Source: Luzula sylvatica (Eukaryota > Streptophyta > Magnoliopsida > Poales > Juncaceae). From it: 64,000 nucleotides of DNA. Shown in pieces: positions 11,749 to 23,000 of the stretch (positions are counted from its first letter, which is position 1; every line of letters begins with the position of its first letter). The position numbers and the translations under genes are program-made. The stretch covers positions 49,595,307 to 49,659,306 of the forward strand of contig OX326957.1 in the NCBI GenBank assembly GCA_946800325.1, in the 5' to 3' direction. A model generated the notes under the pieces. The model was not told where the DNA came from. It worked only from the letters and a program-made list of their open reading frames with translations, and made no database searches.

Positions 11749-12563
11749 TTTCTTGTTTTGTTTTTCAGTAAGGATTTACGCACAACGAATAATTTTTTTC
11801 TTTGTTATTTGATAGGTAAGAATTTGCACTGATGAAGATGGAGCAATATCATTTATGGAGTTGGAATTTGGTGTTGATTGGATTGTTTTGACTGATATCG
11901 ATACGTGAAATATGGTATTTATGCAAAATATAAGATTTTCTAGGGGATAAATGCAAATATTCATTGACGAAATGATTGTTATTATTTGTAGTTAAATTTG
12001 GTTTGTATTGAATCAGAATAAAATGATATAATTTCAATTGTTATTATTTGTTGTTAAATTTGGTTTGGATTGAATCAGAATAAACGATATGATATCACGG
12101 AAGCAATTAATGAAAACAGTTCTGATTAAAATTCTGGAGTTGTAGACAATCCCAGATTTCGAATCTCCTTGTACCATTTGTTGTAATATTTGTGTTTTAT
12201 TTCATTTACCTAAATATAAAAATCAGAACAATAATACATATTTTATTTAGTAAGTATTTCATTCAAATTGTTTCGTTAACCTTTAGAAGTAGTCAAAATG
12301 TCAAAATAAATAAAATTGTGTTCAATTGTATTTGATAACTCAAAACACTACTCGACTAAAATGAAATATTAAAAAATCTCATTTGACAATCTTATTAGCC
12401 AATTCTAAACAGATATAACAACAACAAGATTCTAAACCAATATTTAGCAAGTATTCCTATAACTTTGTTTCTTCTCACAATTATATTTAATTTGAGTTGA
12501 ATATAACTTGAATAGTTGTAACGAACGAGTATATAATTCAGAATCATTACCAAAAAGTTGTAA
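11749..12563. other. Convergent intergenic region with a 60-bp tandem duplication
   Basis: Lies between the 3' ends of the vWA gene and the LPA1-like gene. A unit of about 60 bp containing TTGTTATTATTTGT, GTTAAATTTGGTTTG and GAATCAGAATAAA occurs twice (about 11976-12038 and 12039-12097). The rest is AT-rich and probably holds both 3' UTRs. Confidence 0.5.
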
Positions 12564-13851
12564 TTAAACTCTTCCATCCATGCCATCAAGAAGGCCAGCC
12601 CACATGCCCTTAATCGGTGGCAATTGCGCCACGAACGCATTCCACGGAGGATATCCTACTCCACTTCCCCTCACTCTTCCATCCATCCTCAATGACAAAT
12701 AACTTCAAAATAAACCCAAAAAAATATTTTAAACATAATTATTAAGTTTTATAAGTTTTGAAAAAAGAAGAAATTTTTTTATATACACTGGAGAATCTGG
12801 AGCGACATTAGCGATCTTCTTCTGTTCATCTATCCACCTGAAAATCCATCAAGACATTCATAAATTAAGTTATGAAAATATAAAAAATGGGAAATTTTCG
12901 TTCTTACTCGCCCCATGAGGTGGTAATCAGGGGAGTTAACTGCCAGAGCCTTCTTCTCTTCTCATCGTCTTCGTTCTCATACTCCAATTTTAATTCCGGT
13001 ACGTCTCCATCGGTACAGAACGGTACAACTAAAACCCCTCGTTCTGCAAGTCCATTTGTGAACTCTTTACTCCTCTCGAAAGACTCGAGAATGAACTTTC
13101 CAGGTCCGGCCAAAATGACAGGTCTCCCAATTCCTCTCAACTCGCCCATGGAAATGACTTTGTTCTCGTTTATTCTGAGTTTTAGTTTTGCGAGGTTTTC
13201 TTCTCTTGAAAGTCTTGCGAGCTGTAAGTTTTTCGATTTGTTTTCGCGCGAGTAGAGAAATGCGAAGAGGAGAACTGCGGCGAGGTCTATGAGGAGAGAT
13301 TGGAGAATGGAGGGTGTGGATTGGGATTTTGATGGATCGATTAAGGAAGGGATTAGTTGGGTGAGGGTGATTAACGCTCCTAATCCACCACTTGCTATGA
13401 ATGCGAGGTAGAAGAACATGCGTACTGTGCGAAATGGAGTCAGAACTTCGCTTCGTATTTTCGCAGCAGAGCTGCAAGAGAAAAAATGGCAATGAAAACG
13501 TTAAAAATGTAATGTGCTCGAAACAATTGATAACAGTTGATTGGTGTATTGAACTGTAGCTCCATAGTAGCAGACCACTGAACACTAAATTCGAACAAAA
13601 ATCACAGAAAAATACAAAATTCCTGAATGGAAAGAACTCAAATATTACCTAATTTTGGGGGAAGGAGTAGAAGACTTATTTGCCGTGGAGCAGCATATCT
13701 GGTTCCGTCGGCTCCGCCTAGAATTACAAAATTGAGAAAAATTACGAAATTGTGCAGAAAGGGAAGGAGCTTTAGTACTGGTAGTGGTGCAAGGATAGCG
13801 GGAGGGAAGCGAGGGGTAAAGAAGCGCGGTAATGGCGACCATGGAAGCCAT
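12564..13851 (-). CDS. LOW PSII ACCUMULATION 1-like (LPA1/REP27 family) chloroplast protein, 4 exons
   Basis: Probable thylakoid membrane protein acting in photosystem II assembly. Exons read from the right: 13649-13851, 12908-13471, 12787-12837, 12564-12702. They total 957 nt, about 318 aa. The N terminus is Ser/Thr/Arg-rich and looks like a chloroplast transit peptide. A membrane segment (FFYLAFIASGGLGALITLTQ) is followed by a second (LLIDLAAVLLFAFLY). Then come the conserved LARLSREENLAKLKLRI stretch, the ERGVLVVPF region, WIDEQKKIANVAPDSPVY and the C-terminal GVGYPPWNAFVAQLPP and MWAGLLDGMDGRV motifs. Arabidopsis LPA1 has TPR repeats before this domain. None are seen here, so this matches the shorter LPA1-like paralogue rather than LPA1 itself. 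The role is inferred from the family. Confidence 0.85.
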
Positions 13852-14253
13852 GGCGTCGTCGGAATCCGTAGCTCCTCCTACACGTGGGAACTAATGGAAC
13901 ACATATGCGCTTCTATGAACCAACGATTTATACTTTCTTTGAGCTGACGTGCTTGTTTAACATATGGGTAGCGAATCACTTGGCCACTCGCTACATAAAA
14001 GACCACAAAGAAAGCAACACAGATGATCTAACTGCATATCTTTTGGTTAGTATGTAACACTAATTTTTTGTAGCTTATACAAAAATGGTGCACAAAATAG
14101 TTGTTTACATAACAATGATTTTAGCACAAGAAAATTTAAAAGCTCATATACTCGTATATTACAAAATTTTACTCGTATCGAATACAATTTATGCTAATTC
14201 TACTTGTATATTGCAAAATACAATTCTTTTTCATTCACAAAGAAGCAAACGAA
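13852..14253. promoter_or_regulatory. Intergenic: LPA1-like promoter and 3' flank of the next gene
   Basis: Both flanking genes read leftward, so this stretch holds the LPA1-like 5' region and the 3' UTR of the unrecognised gene. No motif was assigned with confidence. Confidence 0.35.
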
Positions 14254-15547
14254 TTATTCAAAGAAATCAAAATCAAAATCAAAACTTCCTCTATGATGAG
14301 AATGCCAGCTTGACGATCCTTCACATTCATCGAGATAAAACCGGGAATCCAGTTCCCAGATATTATTACCAAATCCAAAACATCCATTAGTTGGGTCCTC
14401 TTTTACCGACACGAGGCTTCTCTCGCTCGCAAAATCCACATCACAAATCTGAGAAAATGAATTCTCCCTTTCACAATCAGGAGAACTCTTCCATTCGGGC
14501 GCATAATTCCATTTCCTTTCAGGAGATTTGTAAAACAACTCCTCACTAATGCACCTATTAAAATCTCCAAAATTCTGAGTATAATCATCATTACAATCTG
14601 AAGAATTGTAAAATGCAAGGGGCAGAATTGATTTTATATCTACGCCACTATTAAACTGCTTAGCTGGGCTTTGAAATCCGTGCAGATCCGAGTAACTAGT
14701 TTTACTATATCCATATGGAATGAGCGAGTGAGATTGACTATGGACTTGTTCGCAAAATAAATAATCGTGAGGGGCTAAATCGCGATATGGCGAAGAGTAG
14801 TCACTTGAATTATACGTGTACTCGTTGTTATATTCATTCGAAGGCAAAGTTAGGAGATTAATTGAATTATTATCTGAATTTCTGAACTGAATTTTGTCGC
14901 CAAAATTCAAATTTTCATAAGAATTTGAAGAAGAAATTGGCTCGGATTTGTTGCATGGTACCTCCTGTAATTATAAAATACAATTAAGTCAAGATAAATA
15001 TAGTCCAATAAATAAATAAGTTGAATTAGGTTCGTAATCAAACCAAATCAGGTTGATGATTAATTCCCAGCCTTAGCAAGAGCTCTCCAATCAAATCAGA
15101 TCTGAAAAACAAAATTAATTAGAGAATTTACACAAATCATAAAATAAATTTTATAACAATTATGATACAGAGAGAAGAACCTTCTAGAAGCAAATTCATC
15201 TCCTTCCACACCAAGTGTCTTGGAAGCTAATTTGATTAATTTGCGCCTCTTTTCCGAAAATACCCCTCCATTCTCCAAACTTTTATCTGATTGAGTTAAA
15301 AACAACAACATATAAGTCTAAAATATATTTTGATTTATGGGATAAAAAAATGGTGATGGAGGAAAAGCTCACCAGAGCTTCTAGAAGCTTCAGGAGAAAG
15401 AAACAATTGTCTCTGATTTAATGGCGTGATTTTACAAACAGGAAACAGCCTCTCACTAGCATGTAAATGTCGTATAGGCGTTTCATTTATTCCTATAAAA
15501 TATTAGTACATTAGACTAGTAACCAATCCAATTAGGTAGGAACAAAG

Positions 15548-15583
<36 letters not shown>

Positions 15584-16554
15584 TACAGAGTAAATTAAAT
15601 AAGCAAACCTGAACAAGTGGGCTCTTCGATAAATAATTGCTCGTCGTGATCAAGAAAAGTATTTGGGGGAGAAATAAGTTCGTTACGGTCAATAGAAATT
15701 TCTTTATCAGATTTTCTTGCCACTAGATTACTCGATTCTGCAAAACCAAGAAAACAAATAATGATTTTATACGTGGGTTTTGAATCCAAGTCCAAATTTT
15801 TAAAATATATTTGACTTGGATGAATTTCGAATCTCACGAGCAATTTCTTTATCTCGAGAATTTCCCCAGATTTTCTTGAAATACAAGAATTCTGATGTTC
15901 TTGAGCCATTGGTAGCAAGATCTAATAAGAGATTGTGAATGTCAAATAAGTAAATAACCAAAGAATGCAAACAAAAAGAGAATTATTTAATTTTTTTATG
16001 TACTAGAGTTCATCAGCAAAGAAAATTTACTCTGAATTTCAATTCTTCCTTTATGATTTGAAGGTATATTTTTTGCACCATCATCACAATCTGAAAATTT
16101 GACCTTCTTCCTTTTCTCCATACCTGTTCAGTACGAAAAGAATCATACAAATTGACGTACATAAACTAGGGGAAAAGAGATACTGTTGAATTCAATCAAT
16201 TTCTGAGAGAAATTCATCAAAGAAGAAGAAAGATCAAGATCTCAACCAAATTGTCGCATCATAAGCTTCTAATTCCTAAATTATATTAATCTAACAGCGT
16301 TTCTACTAAACAAAATCTTCAAATCCTCATTAATTATCTACCAAATGGTAGAAAATAGTAACAGTTCCTCTCCATTCCGTCTAGAAGCAGGTTCCCAGTC
16401 CTTCTGCTGCCATGTGGAATGTCTACGTTTCTGCGCGGAATGGAGAGGATTCGAATTACATACCTGAGAAGGGACGAAGACAAGCACTGAATTTGGAGGT
16501 GGGAGGCGATGGGGGTGGCCGGCGGGAGCGTTTCGAGGAAGATGCTCGCCCCAT
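14254..16554 (-). CDS. Unrecognised eight-exon protein, about 463 aa
   Basis: I do not recognise this gene. Eight exons join in frame with GT/AG at each junction, read from the right: 16464-16554, 16031-16123, 15838-15921, 15609-15737, 15373-15492, 15181-15286, 15044-15101, 14254-14964 (1392 nt). The N terminus is basic and Pro/Ser-rich (MGRASSSKRSRRPPPSPPTS), followed by MEKRKKVKFSD, which could be a nuclear signal. SEFLYFKKIWG comes next. The middle has a basic helical segment (EKRRKLIKLASKTLGVE, then RRSDLIGELLLRLG). The last exon encodes more than half the protein. It is Ser/Asn/Asp/Tyr-rich and probably disordered, ending in an acidic-aromatic FDFDFDFFE tail. The basic N terminus, central helix and acidic tail would suit a nuclear regulatory or chromatin protein, but that is inference. 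An AAT microsatellite sits in the intron at 15549-15583. An alternative start at the MEKRKKV methionine would give about 432 aa. Confidence 0.7.
15549..15583. repeat. (AAT)n microsatellite
   Basis: About eleven copies of AAT in an intron of the unrecognised gene, a candidate polymorphic marker. Confidence 0.95.
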
Positions 16555-16683
16555 CTCCTACACTGAATGCGCGCCAAACAAAAGTCTACCCCCAAATCCC
16601 AATATTTTTCTTCTAATCATGCTGCGAAATCCGAATTTTAGATTCCCGGATCAGCCAAGTAACGGAAGATTTGCATTACCGGT

Positions 16684-16814
16684 TTGGCAGGTAACCAGGG
16701 ATTCGAGATTTGAATTCCTGGATCTTGAAAATGGCACCAGTTCAAATTACCGTTTGGTTCGAGTTTGCAGGTAACCGGGATTCGAGATTTGAATTCCTGG
16801 ATCTTGAAAATGGT
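16684..16814. repeat. Imperfect tandem duplication, period about 77 bp
   Basis: The block CAGGTAACC, GGGATTCGAGATTTGAATTC and CTGGATCTTGAAAATGG occurs twice, about 77 bp apart, with few differences. It lies just upstream of the unrecognised gene. Confidence 0.8.
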
Positions 16815-17357
16815 ACAATCTCGATATTCTGACAATAATTCTCATAAATTTTATTGTCATATTTAATTTATGAACGTATCCAGTTCAAAATAAATAATAA
16901 ATTATAAGTTCAACATCATATATTTCTCACTAGATATTTCAATTTTATATGTAAATATTTTATTGTCATATTTCTCACTATATATTTCAAACTATCTGCT
17001 AAAACCAAAATTAGCGACAATACATACTTTGGCAACAAATATTATTTTAGCACCTAATTTTTTGTATCGTTCTTTTTTATTGTTTAATGCTAATTTTCCA
17101 TGACAAAATATATAATAAATAAAATATTAAAATTATGTATATGACTTATAGTTTTTAAATTAGTATATGTTAAAAAATATTTAAGGAATTTTAAATTAAT
17201 AAAATAATAGAAAGAAAGGTTTAATAGAAGTAAATGTAGAAAATAGAGAGGTATTTTGGTAAAAAAAAAATTAACACCATGAAATGTTCTATATGCATAA
17301 ATGAAAATGAAATTTTTTGGAGTAGCCTAAAAGTGAAGGGTTTTTTTACAAAATAAA

Positions 17358-17366
<9 letters not shown>

Positions 17367-17406
<40 letters not shown>
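17367..17406. repeat. (TA)n microsatellite
   Basis: About twenty TA units, followed within 60 bp by a CA-rich and C-rich stretch (17427-17466). Confidence 0.95.
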
Positions 17407-17409
<3 letters not shown>

Positions 17410-18295
17410 GGGTATTTGATACCAAACCACCACCACCGACACACACACACACACCCCCACCCCCCACAAAAATATTATGAAAATCCCTATTCTTTCTACC
17501 CCTCAAGAAAACCCTATAATTTTTAGTCTCCTTAAAAACACCTAACTTTTTTTAATATTACCAAAAATTTGTTACTTTATTAATGTGACAATTTATCCTA
17601 TCATGATTTCAAAAATATAAGTGCTTTTCAGGGAAAAATTGGAGAAATTTTTTGAAGGAGGCAAAAAAATATAGGGGTTTTTGAGAGAATACAAAAAATA
17701 GGAAGTTTTCCATAATATTCAGAAAAGTTTTTTTTGATTAATAATATTCATAAAAGTTATGTGGGTTTTCTTTAATTCTATTTTAAAAATGTATAATGGG
17801 TATGTAATAAAATATATTACACATCTAAAATTATTATTTAGCTACATGCATTGATTACTTTTTGAAAGTACAATGTCAATGCTCATGTAAGAATATATTT
17901 TCATAAAAGGTATACAATTTCATTATAAAAATATATGATGAGTAATTAAAAAACTGTATATATACTTTTATTCAAAAAGACATAAACAGTCATGTAAAAA
18001 GAAAATATGTTACGCTGTTATTCAAAAAACATATATCATAATTACTTTTTTGTTATTCAAAAAGACAAACAGTCATATATTTTTTATATCATCTTTCTCG
18101 AATTATATTTTCCAAACAAAATTTAATTCTTACGATGTTTACAGACAACAAAAACTGAGAATCATCATAATGCACAAAGGAACAAGAATGCACACAATGA
18201 AGATGTGAATTCAAACCAATATGACACTACCAAACTAATCAAACATTCGAAATTCAAAAGAAAAAAAAGAAAAATAATTTATTAAAAATAAGAAA

Positions 18296-19408
18296 TTAGT
18301 TTAGACTCGGTAAGAAACAAGCCAACACATCTTCGAGGAACGGCAATTTTTTCATAGTATAACCACCGTCCATGCCATTATTCATGTCAATCGTGCCCAA
18401 GTAAGCGTTCTCAAAAAAATAGATGCAGTTCTGTTTGAATCCAGGAAAATCACTAGCCTTCAAAGATAAACCGCCACTTATATGATGCACGAACAAAAAT
18501 TGATCTCCGATACTAGTTATCCTTACCCATCTAGGATTTTCATTTTGATAATCAAGCTCGTAAATTTCAAAATAGGATTTTGCTTCAAATAAATAACCTC
18601 GGTACTTAATTCCTATCAACTTTCCACACGATTCCACAAAATGCTTGAATCGGTGTGTGTCGGGAGAGGGAATCGCATGTTTCAGAGAACCAGTCGTTGC
18701 ATCAATAACTTTTGTGACTTTATCATAGCTACTGTAAACAAAAAACGTTCCATTACAATACCCATAAGAAGAACAACAACGTTTACAGCATTGCACGTTC
18801 AGTTCAATTGTTTTCCAATTATCATCACCGAGTTCACAGGCGGCCAAAGTATAGGCTGGATAATCCTTGGGCGAAAAAAAAGCAACATGTCCACGATTTC
18901 CATCAGATCCGATTGTAATGCTGATAGGAAAGCACTTCTTGACATCTATAGGAGGAAGGCGGATTTCTCTTTTAGTGATCGGGTTTAAGAGATTCAAAGA
19001 AGAGTTTAATTTATCAAAAGTAAGCACATAACCATAATAACTTCCTTTTATCAGTTTGCCCTGTGATTCAGGAATACCAATTGATGTCAATTTTGGAGAT
19101 CTTGAGAAAGGGATGGAGATACTTTTGATGAATTCAGGCCCTTGATTCCTAATTAACCAGAGGTGTTTAGGGGGAGGATCGGTGACCAAGGCAGAGGAAC
19201 GCCATTGTTGGCATACTGCGCGGAATCGGACGAACTCAAGTACATCAGGGAGTTTCTTGGAGATAAGGTGAAGCATGTCTTGAGGAAGCTCTGACCAATC
19301 TTTCTTTTCGCGTTGAACATTTTTCGTGACAGTAGAGCGCACAACTCTCTGGGGTCGCCGGTATCGTCGCCGAGATCCGGTCATAGCCGCGCAGCAAGGG
19401 ATGATCAC
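18296..19408 (-). CDS. F-box/DUF295-type protein, single exon
   Basis: 370-aa intronless reading frame. Residues about 38-75 form an F-box (WSELPQDMLHLISKKLP, then FRAVCQQWRSSAL), which would bind SKP1 in an SCF ubiquitin ligase. The C-terminal two-thirds resembles the DUF295 region of plant F-box proteins, with LNPITKREIRLPP and blocks such as CKRCCSSYGYCNGTFFVYSS. The substrate cannot be inferred. This is a large, fast-evolving family. The start could be the first methionine or M9 (MTGSRRRYRR). The CCKRCC cysteine cluster is notable but not diagnostic. Confidence 0.88.
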   Translation of the reverse strand: MIIPCCAAMTGSRRRYRRPQRVVRSTVTKNVQREKKDWSELPQDMLHLISKKLPDVLEFVRFRAVCQQWRSSALVTDPPPKHLWLIRNQGPEFIKSISIPFSRSPKLTSIGIPESQGKLIKGSYYGYVLTFDKLNSSLNLLNPITKREIRLPPIDVKKCFPISITIGSDGNRGHVAFFSPKDYPAYTLAACELGDDNWKTIELNVQCCKRCCSSYGYCNGTFFVYSSYDKVTKVIDATTGSLKHAIPSPDTHRFKHFVESCGKLIGIKYRGYLFEAKSYFEIYELDYQNENPRWVRITSIGDQFLFVHHISGGLSLKASDFPGFKQNCIYFFENAYLGTIDMNNGMDGGYTMKKLPFLEDVLACFLPSLN

Positions 19409-20043
19409 TAGGGTTCCCTTTTTTGTCTCTGTATAGCTTTCGATTTTCCTATTTTGAATCGAGAATAGTTGGTTTATATAGGGAGGAGAGATTTTTGTTG
19501 TTTATATATTTGGTTCATCATGGGCCGTTTATTATTGTATATATCTGGCCCGTACCGACATTTTCTGATAATCCGTTAGAAAAATTACTGTAAACTCATT
19601 ATGATCCATTAATGATTTGTATATTATTATTTTTTAATTAGTTTGAATACGTCATGTAATCATAATATTATTTTATCACAAATATGAGAATAATTTTGAC
19701 GAATATGAGTGAATCAAAACCTTGAATTTTCACATACATCACCATTATCAAACTTCATAAAATAAGCTAGTAAAAAGATAAAAGAGAACATTCGCACTCG
19801 TTTTATACATCTCACGGCTACTACCCCTAAAAAGGGAAAACCAAATCCTCACTCCAACATGACAAAAAGGAAACACAAACTAGCACAAATCTCTCACTAT
19901 ACAAATACACAAATGAATCAAATCCCTCGAAACACAAAAAATAAAATTAAACACTCCACCCAAACTTACGTCCATATATAACATACTAAAATTGAAAAAC
20001 AACAAAGGTAAGAATAAAAAAAAAACACTCATCAATTAATTAA
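19409..20043. other. Intergenic: F-box promoter and CLASP 3' flank
   Basis: AT-rich and gene-free. The left part is the likely F-box promoter and the right part the CLASP 3' UTR. Nothing else was recognised. Confidence 0.4.
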
Positions 20044-23000
20044 TTAATTTGCTGCATCGATAGGCGCACCAGATCTGGCCTGAGAAATCCTGTTTGCGTA
20101 AATAGTCACCAGTCTCACTTGAGTGGTATTCAGACTGTCCAAGTAGGGTTGAAAAGCCTTTCCGAGCATTATGTATATATCCACTAAGCAAAACACCACA
20201 GTCTAGCAAACCAAATATACACAAGTGTAAATTAGATAATATTATTTTTTTATTCTAATATTGTAGAATGGTTGGAATTGTAGGGTTACCTTGCGAACAT
20301 CAGGACTCTGATTTCCAAAAGCTTCGAAAAGTGCAGGTAAGAATGTAGGCAATTGATTTGTTACTTCCTCTTGAGATAATCTTCCAATAATCTACCAGAA
20401 ATCAATAAAAAATGCAAATATTAGAAAATTCACTCTTTTATTTTTAAGAGTTTTACAAATTTTTCGTAGTACCTTTGTTAAACAGTTGATACAAACAACA
20501 AGAGTTTTCTCGTCTTCGTGAACCAGTAATGGTACCACAACCTGTATCATTTTTATAATCGTATTTTTAGCATCAAAGATTTGGAAAATATATAAAGTGT
20601 GATTTTTTTACATACCCCAAGGCATTTAAATGGGTCGTATTTTGTCAACAAAATATTTAAGCATTGGTGTGCTTCATTAGAAACCTGTATCGTAAAAAAA
20701 GGGAAAAATAGAGATTAAAGTTGCGAAAATGAAGGAATTCAAGGACCTGCATACAATTAAATAAATGAGTACCTTGGCAACAGGATCATTGGTGACATGG
20801 AGCAACTTTTCGAATATAATCTCAATCGAATCCTCCATTACACTTTTCTGCATGTACAAATCAAATAAAAATATTTTAATAAGATCAAAACTCGTTTTAA
20901 CAATACAAGATTTTAAGAAAAGATGATATTTAAATTAACCTGATTTTCAAGCATTTCGATTAGGAGGGAAAGAGCAAGCTCTCTCACAGATGGCTCAGAA
21001 TCGTCCAGTACCTCGATCACAGCCGTTAATACTTGATTGAAATACTAACACAAAATAAAACAAAACAAATTTTATTATACAGAACAGCCTACCTTAACCA
21101 ATAATTATATTTATGAGGAGGATATATATTATATACCTTTGTCCACACAGAGCTATCATTATCTGAAGAGACTTTAACCAACTGTTGCAAGGCCTCTCGT
21201 TTTTCCAAGCTTGAACTAGCTTCATTTCCATTACTTATCTACATTAATATATATTATGCCAAAGTTAGTACTGATCGAAACTCTAAATTTATTAAAAAAT
21301 AATTTCAAATTTTGAGTTCATTAATTACCCTATGAAGGATTTGAGGTATGCTAGGTCCATTATCCACAAGAGGACTCGAACTCTTAACCATACCACTCTT
21401 CTCTTGGTAGTAACTACTGGTATTATTATCTTGTACCAGTTCACTTGATTTTGTGTACCCAGTACCAGTCTGAATATCTGAAAGCCCTAATCGACCAAAA
21501 TCCAATCTGGGAGTAGATATCGAACTCTCCGTTTCCAAATTCCTATCAGCCTTTTCTAAATTATTACTCGCCCACGTACCGACATTATCAAGTACCAAAT
21601 TAGAGTTAGGGCTAGGGTTTCCTTCAATGGGACTCGAGTACCGGCCATACTGGTACGACACTTTTTTCGAGCTCAAACTATATCCTTCTTCAGAAGAATT
21701 TCCGAAATTCAAATCGGCTTGATCGTAAGACTTGGGCCTCTGTCTCTCCTTTTTACTCTGGAGGAAATTTACCAAATCAACCTCGATTCTTGGCGTGTAT
21801 TGCTTCAAAGCCCTTCTCAAAGAGTTCTGTTCCTCAACAGACAAACTCAGAATGAAATTCAAAACCGCGATAGAATCAAAATGGGAATAAACCGCAATGA
21901 TCCCAGAAATGGATGCCTCCTTTAATTTCGAGTTCTTATCATTAACTAACGGTGCCAGCTTGGCAAGCCAGAGTTTCAAAAAGCCCCCATTACTGTATCC
22001 TCCTTCAGGGTCCATTACGTGTTTATTGAAAGATTTGTTTGCAAATTCAATCACTGCTAATTTAGCCTTGGGAGATCTTTGCTCGTCTAAAGACCTCAAA
22101 AGAGCCGGTAATAATGTGTCTGTATTATAAACTTTTCCAACTATATCTAGAGAAGTTACACAGGGTTGTCTCACGAGCTCTTTGGGATCAATAAGTCTCG
22201 AAAAAACATGAGGCAGAATTCTCTCGATATACCCCTCAAATGGTTTTTTACAAGCAGGAATTAACTCGGCTAGAGTTGAGAGAGCCGCCTGTGCGACTTT
22301 ATGATGGGGGTCATCCAAATGGCGAAAAAACAACTTCATAACCTTCTCGAAATTCTGCGAAATCTCCAAAATACCCCTCTGACCTTGCTGTAGTAAAACC
22401 TTGAGATAATTAAAAGCAGACACTCTCACAACCCAGTCTGAGTTTGGACTGAGTCCCTCCCCAAGAGCGTCGTTCAAAGAAGCAGGGGTATTATCGGTAA
22501 TTTCAGTTGGAGACACTTGAGAGTCATCGAAGCTGTGACGGCCCACTGATGTCGCCCTCTGTGTGGTTTGTTTTCTCAGAAGAGGTCTTTGGAAATTCGG
22601 TACGTAATTATGGGAATGGTGATACGAGTCCATGTAGTGGCCTCTGTCTCTGTCTCTGTCTCTGTCCATGTCCATGTGGTACCTATCCGTTTGTCTTTTA
22701 TTATAGGAGAGAGACGAATCAGAACCAGTACCAGTACCAGCACCGGTACCATAATAGGCTGCTCTGGGATTACTCTTGGAGGTTTGGGTATGTTCGAGAT
22801 GGTGGTACTGAGTTCCGTTTCGGTTGTTGGTACTGGTCCTTGAAATGGTAGGGTGCGTGGAATCGATTAATGGGGAGTTTCGTAGAGAGTGATGATTCGA
22901 AGCCGGTACAGGTGGGTCCCGAGATGAGGGAGTATCTACACCTGTACAACCAAAAAAAAGAAACAATGAATACTTTCTTTTCATTTGAAAATAGGGAAAA

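Larger units (their letters stand above)
16555..18295. other. Intergenic, AT-rich, with small repeats
   Basis: No gene is supported. It holds a short tandem duplication (16684-16814), a TA microsatellite (17367-17406) and otherwise AT-rich sequence. The right-hand part is the 3' flank of the F-box gene. Confidence 0.45.
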
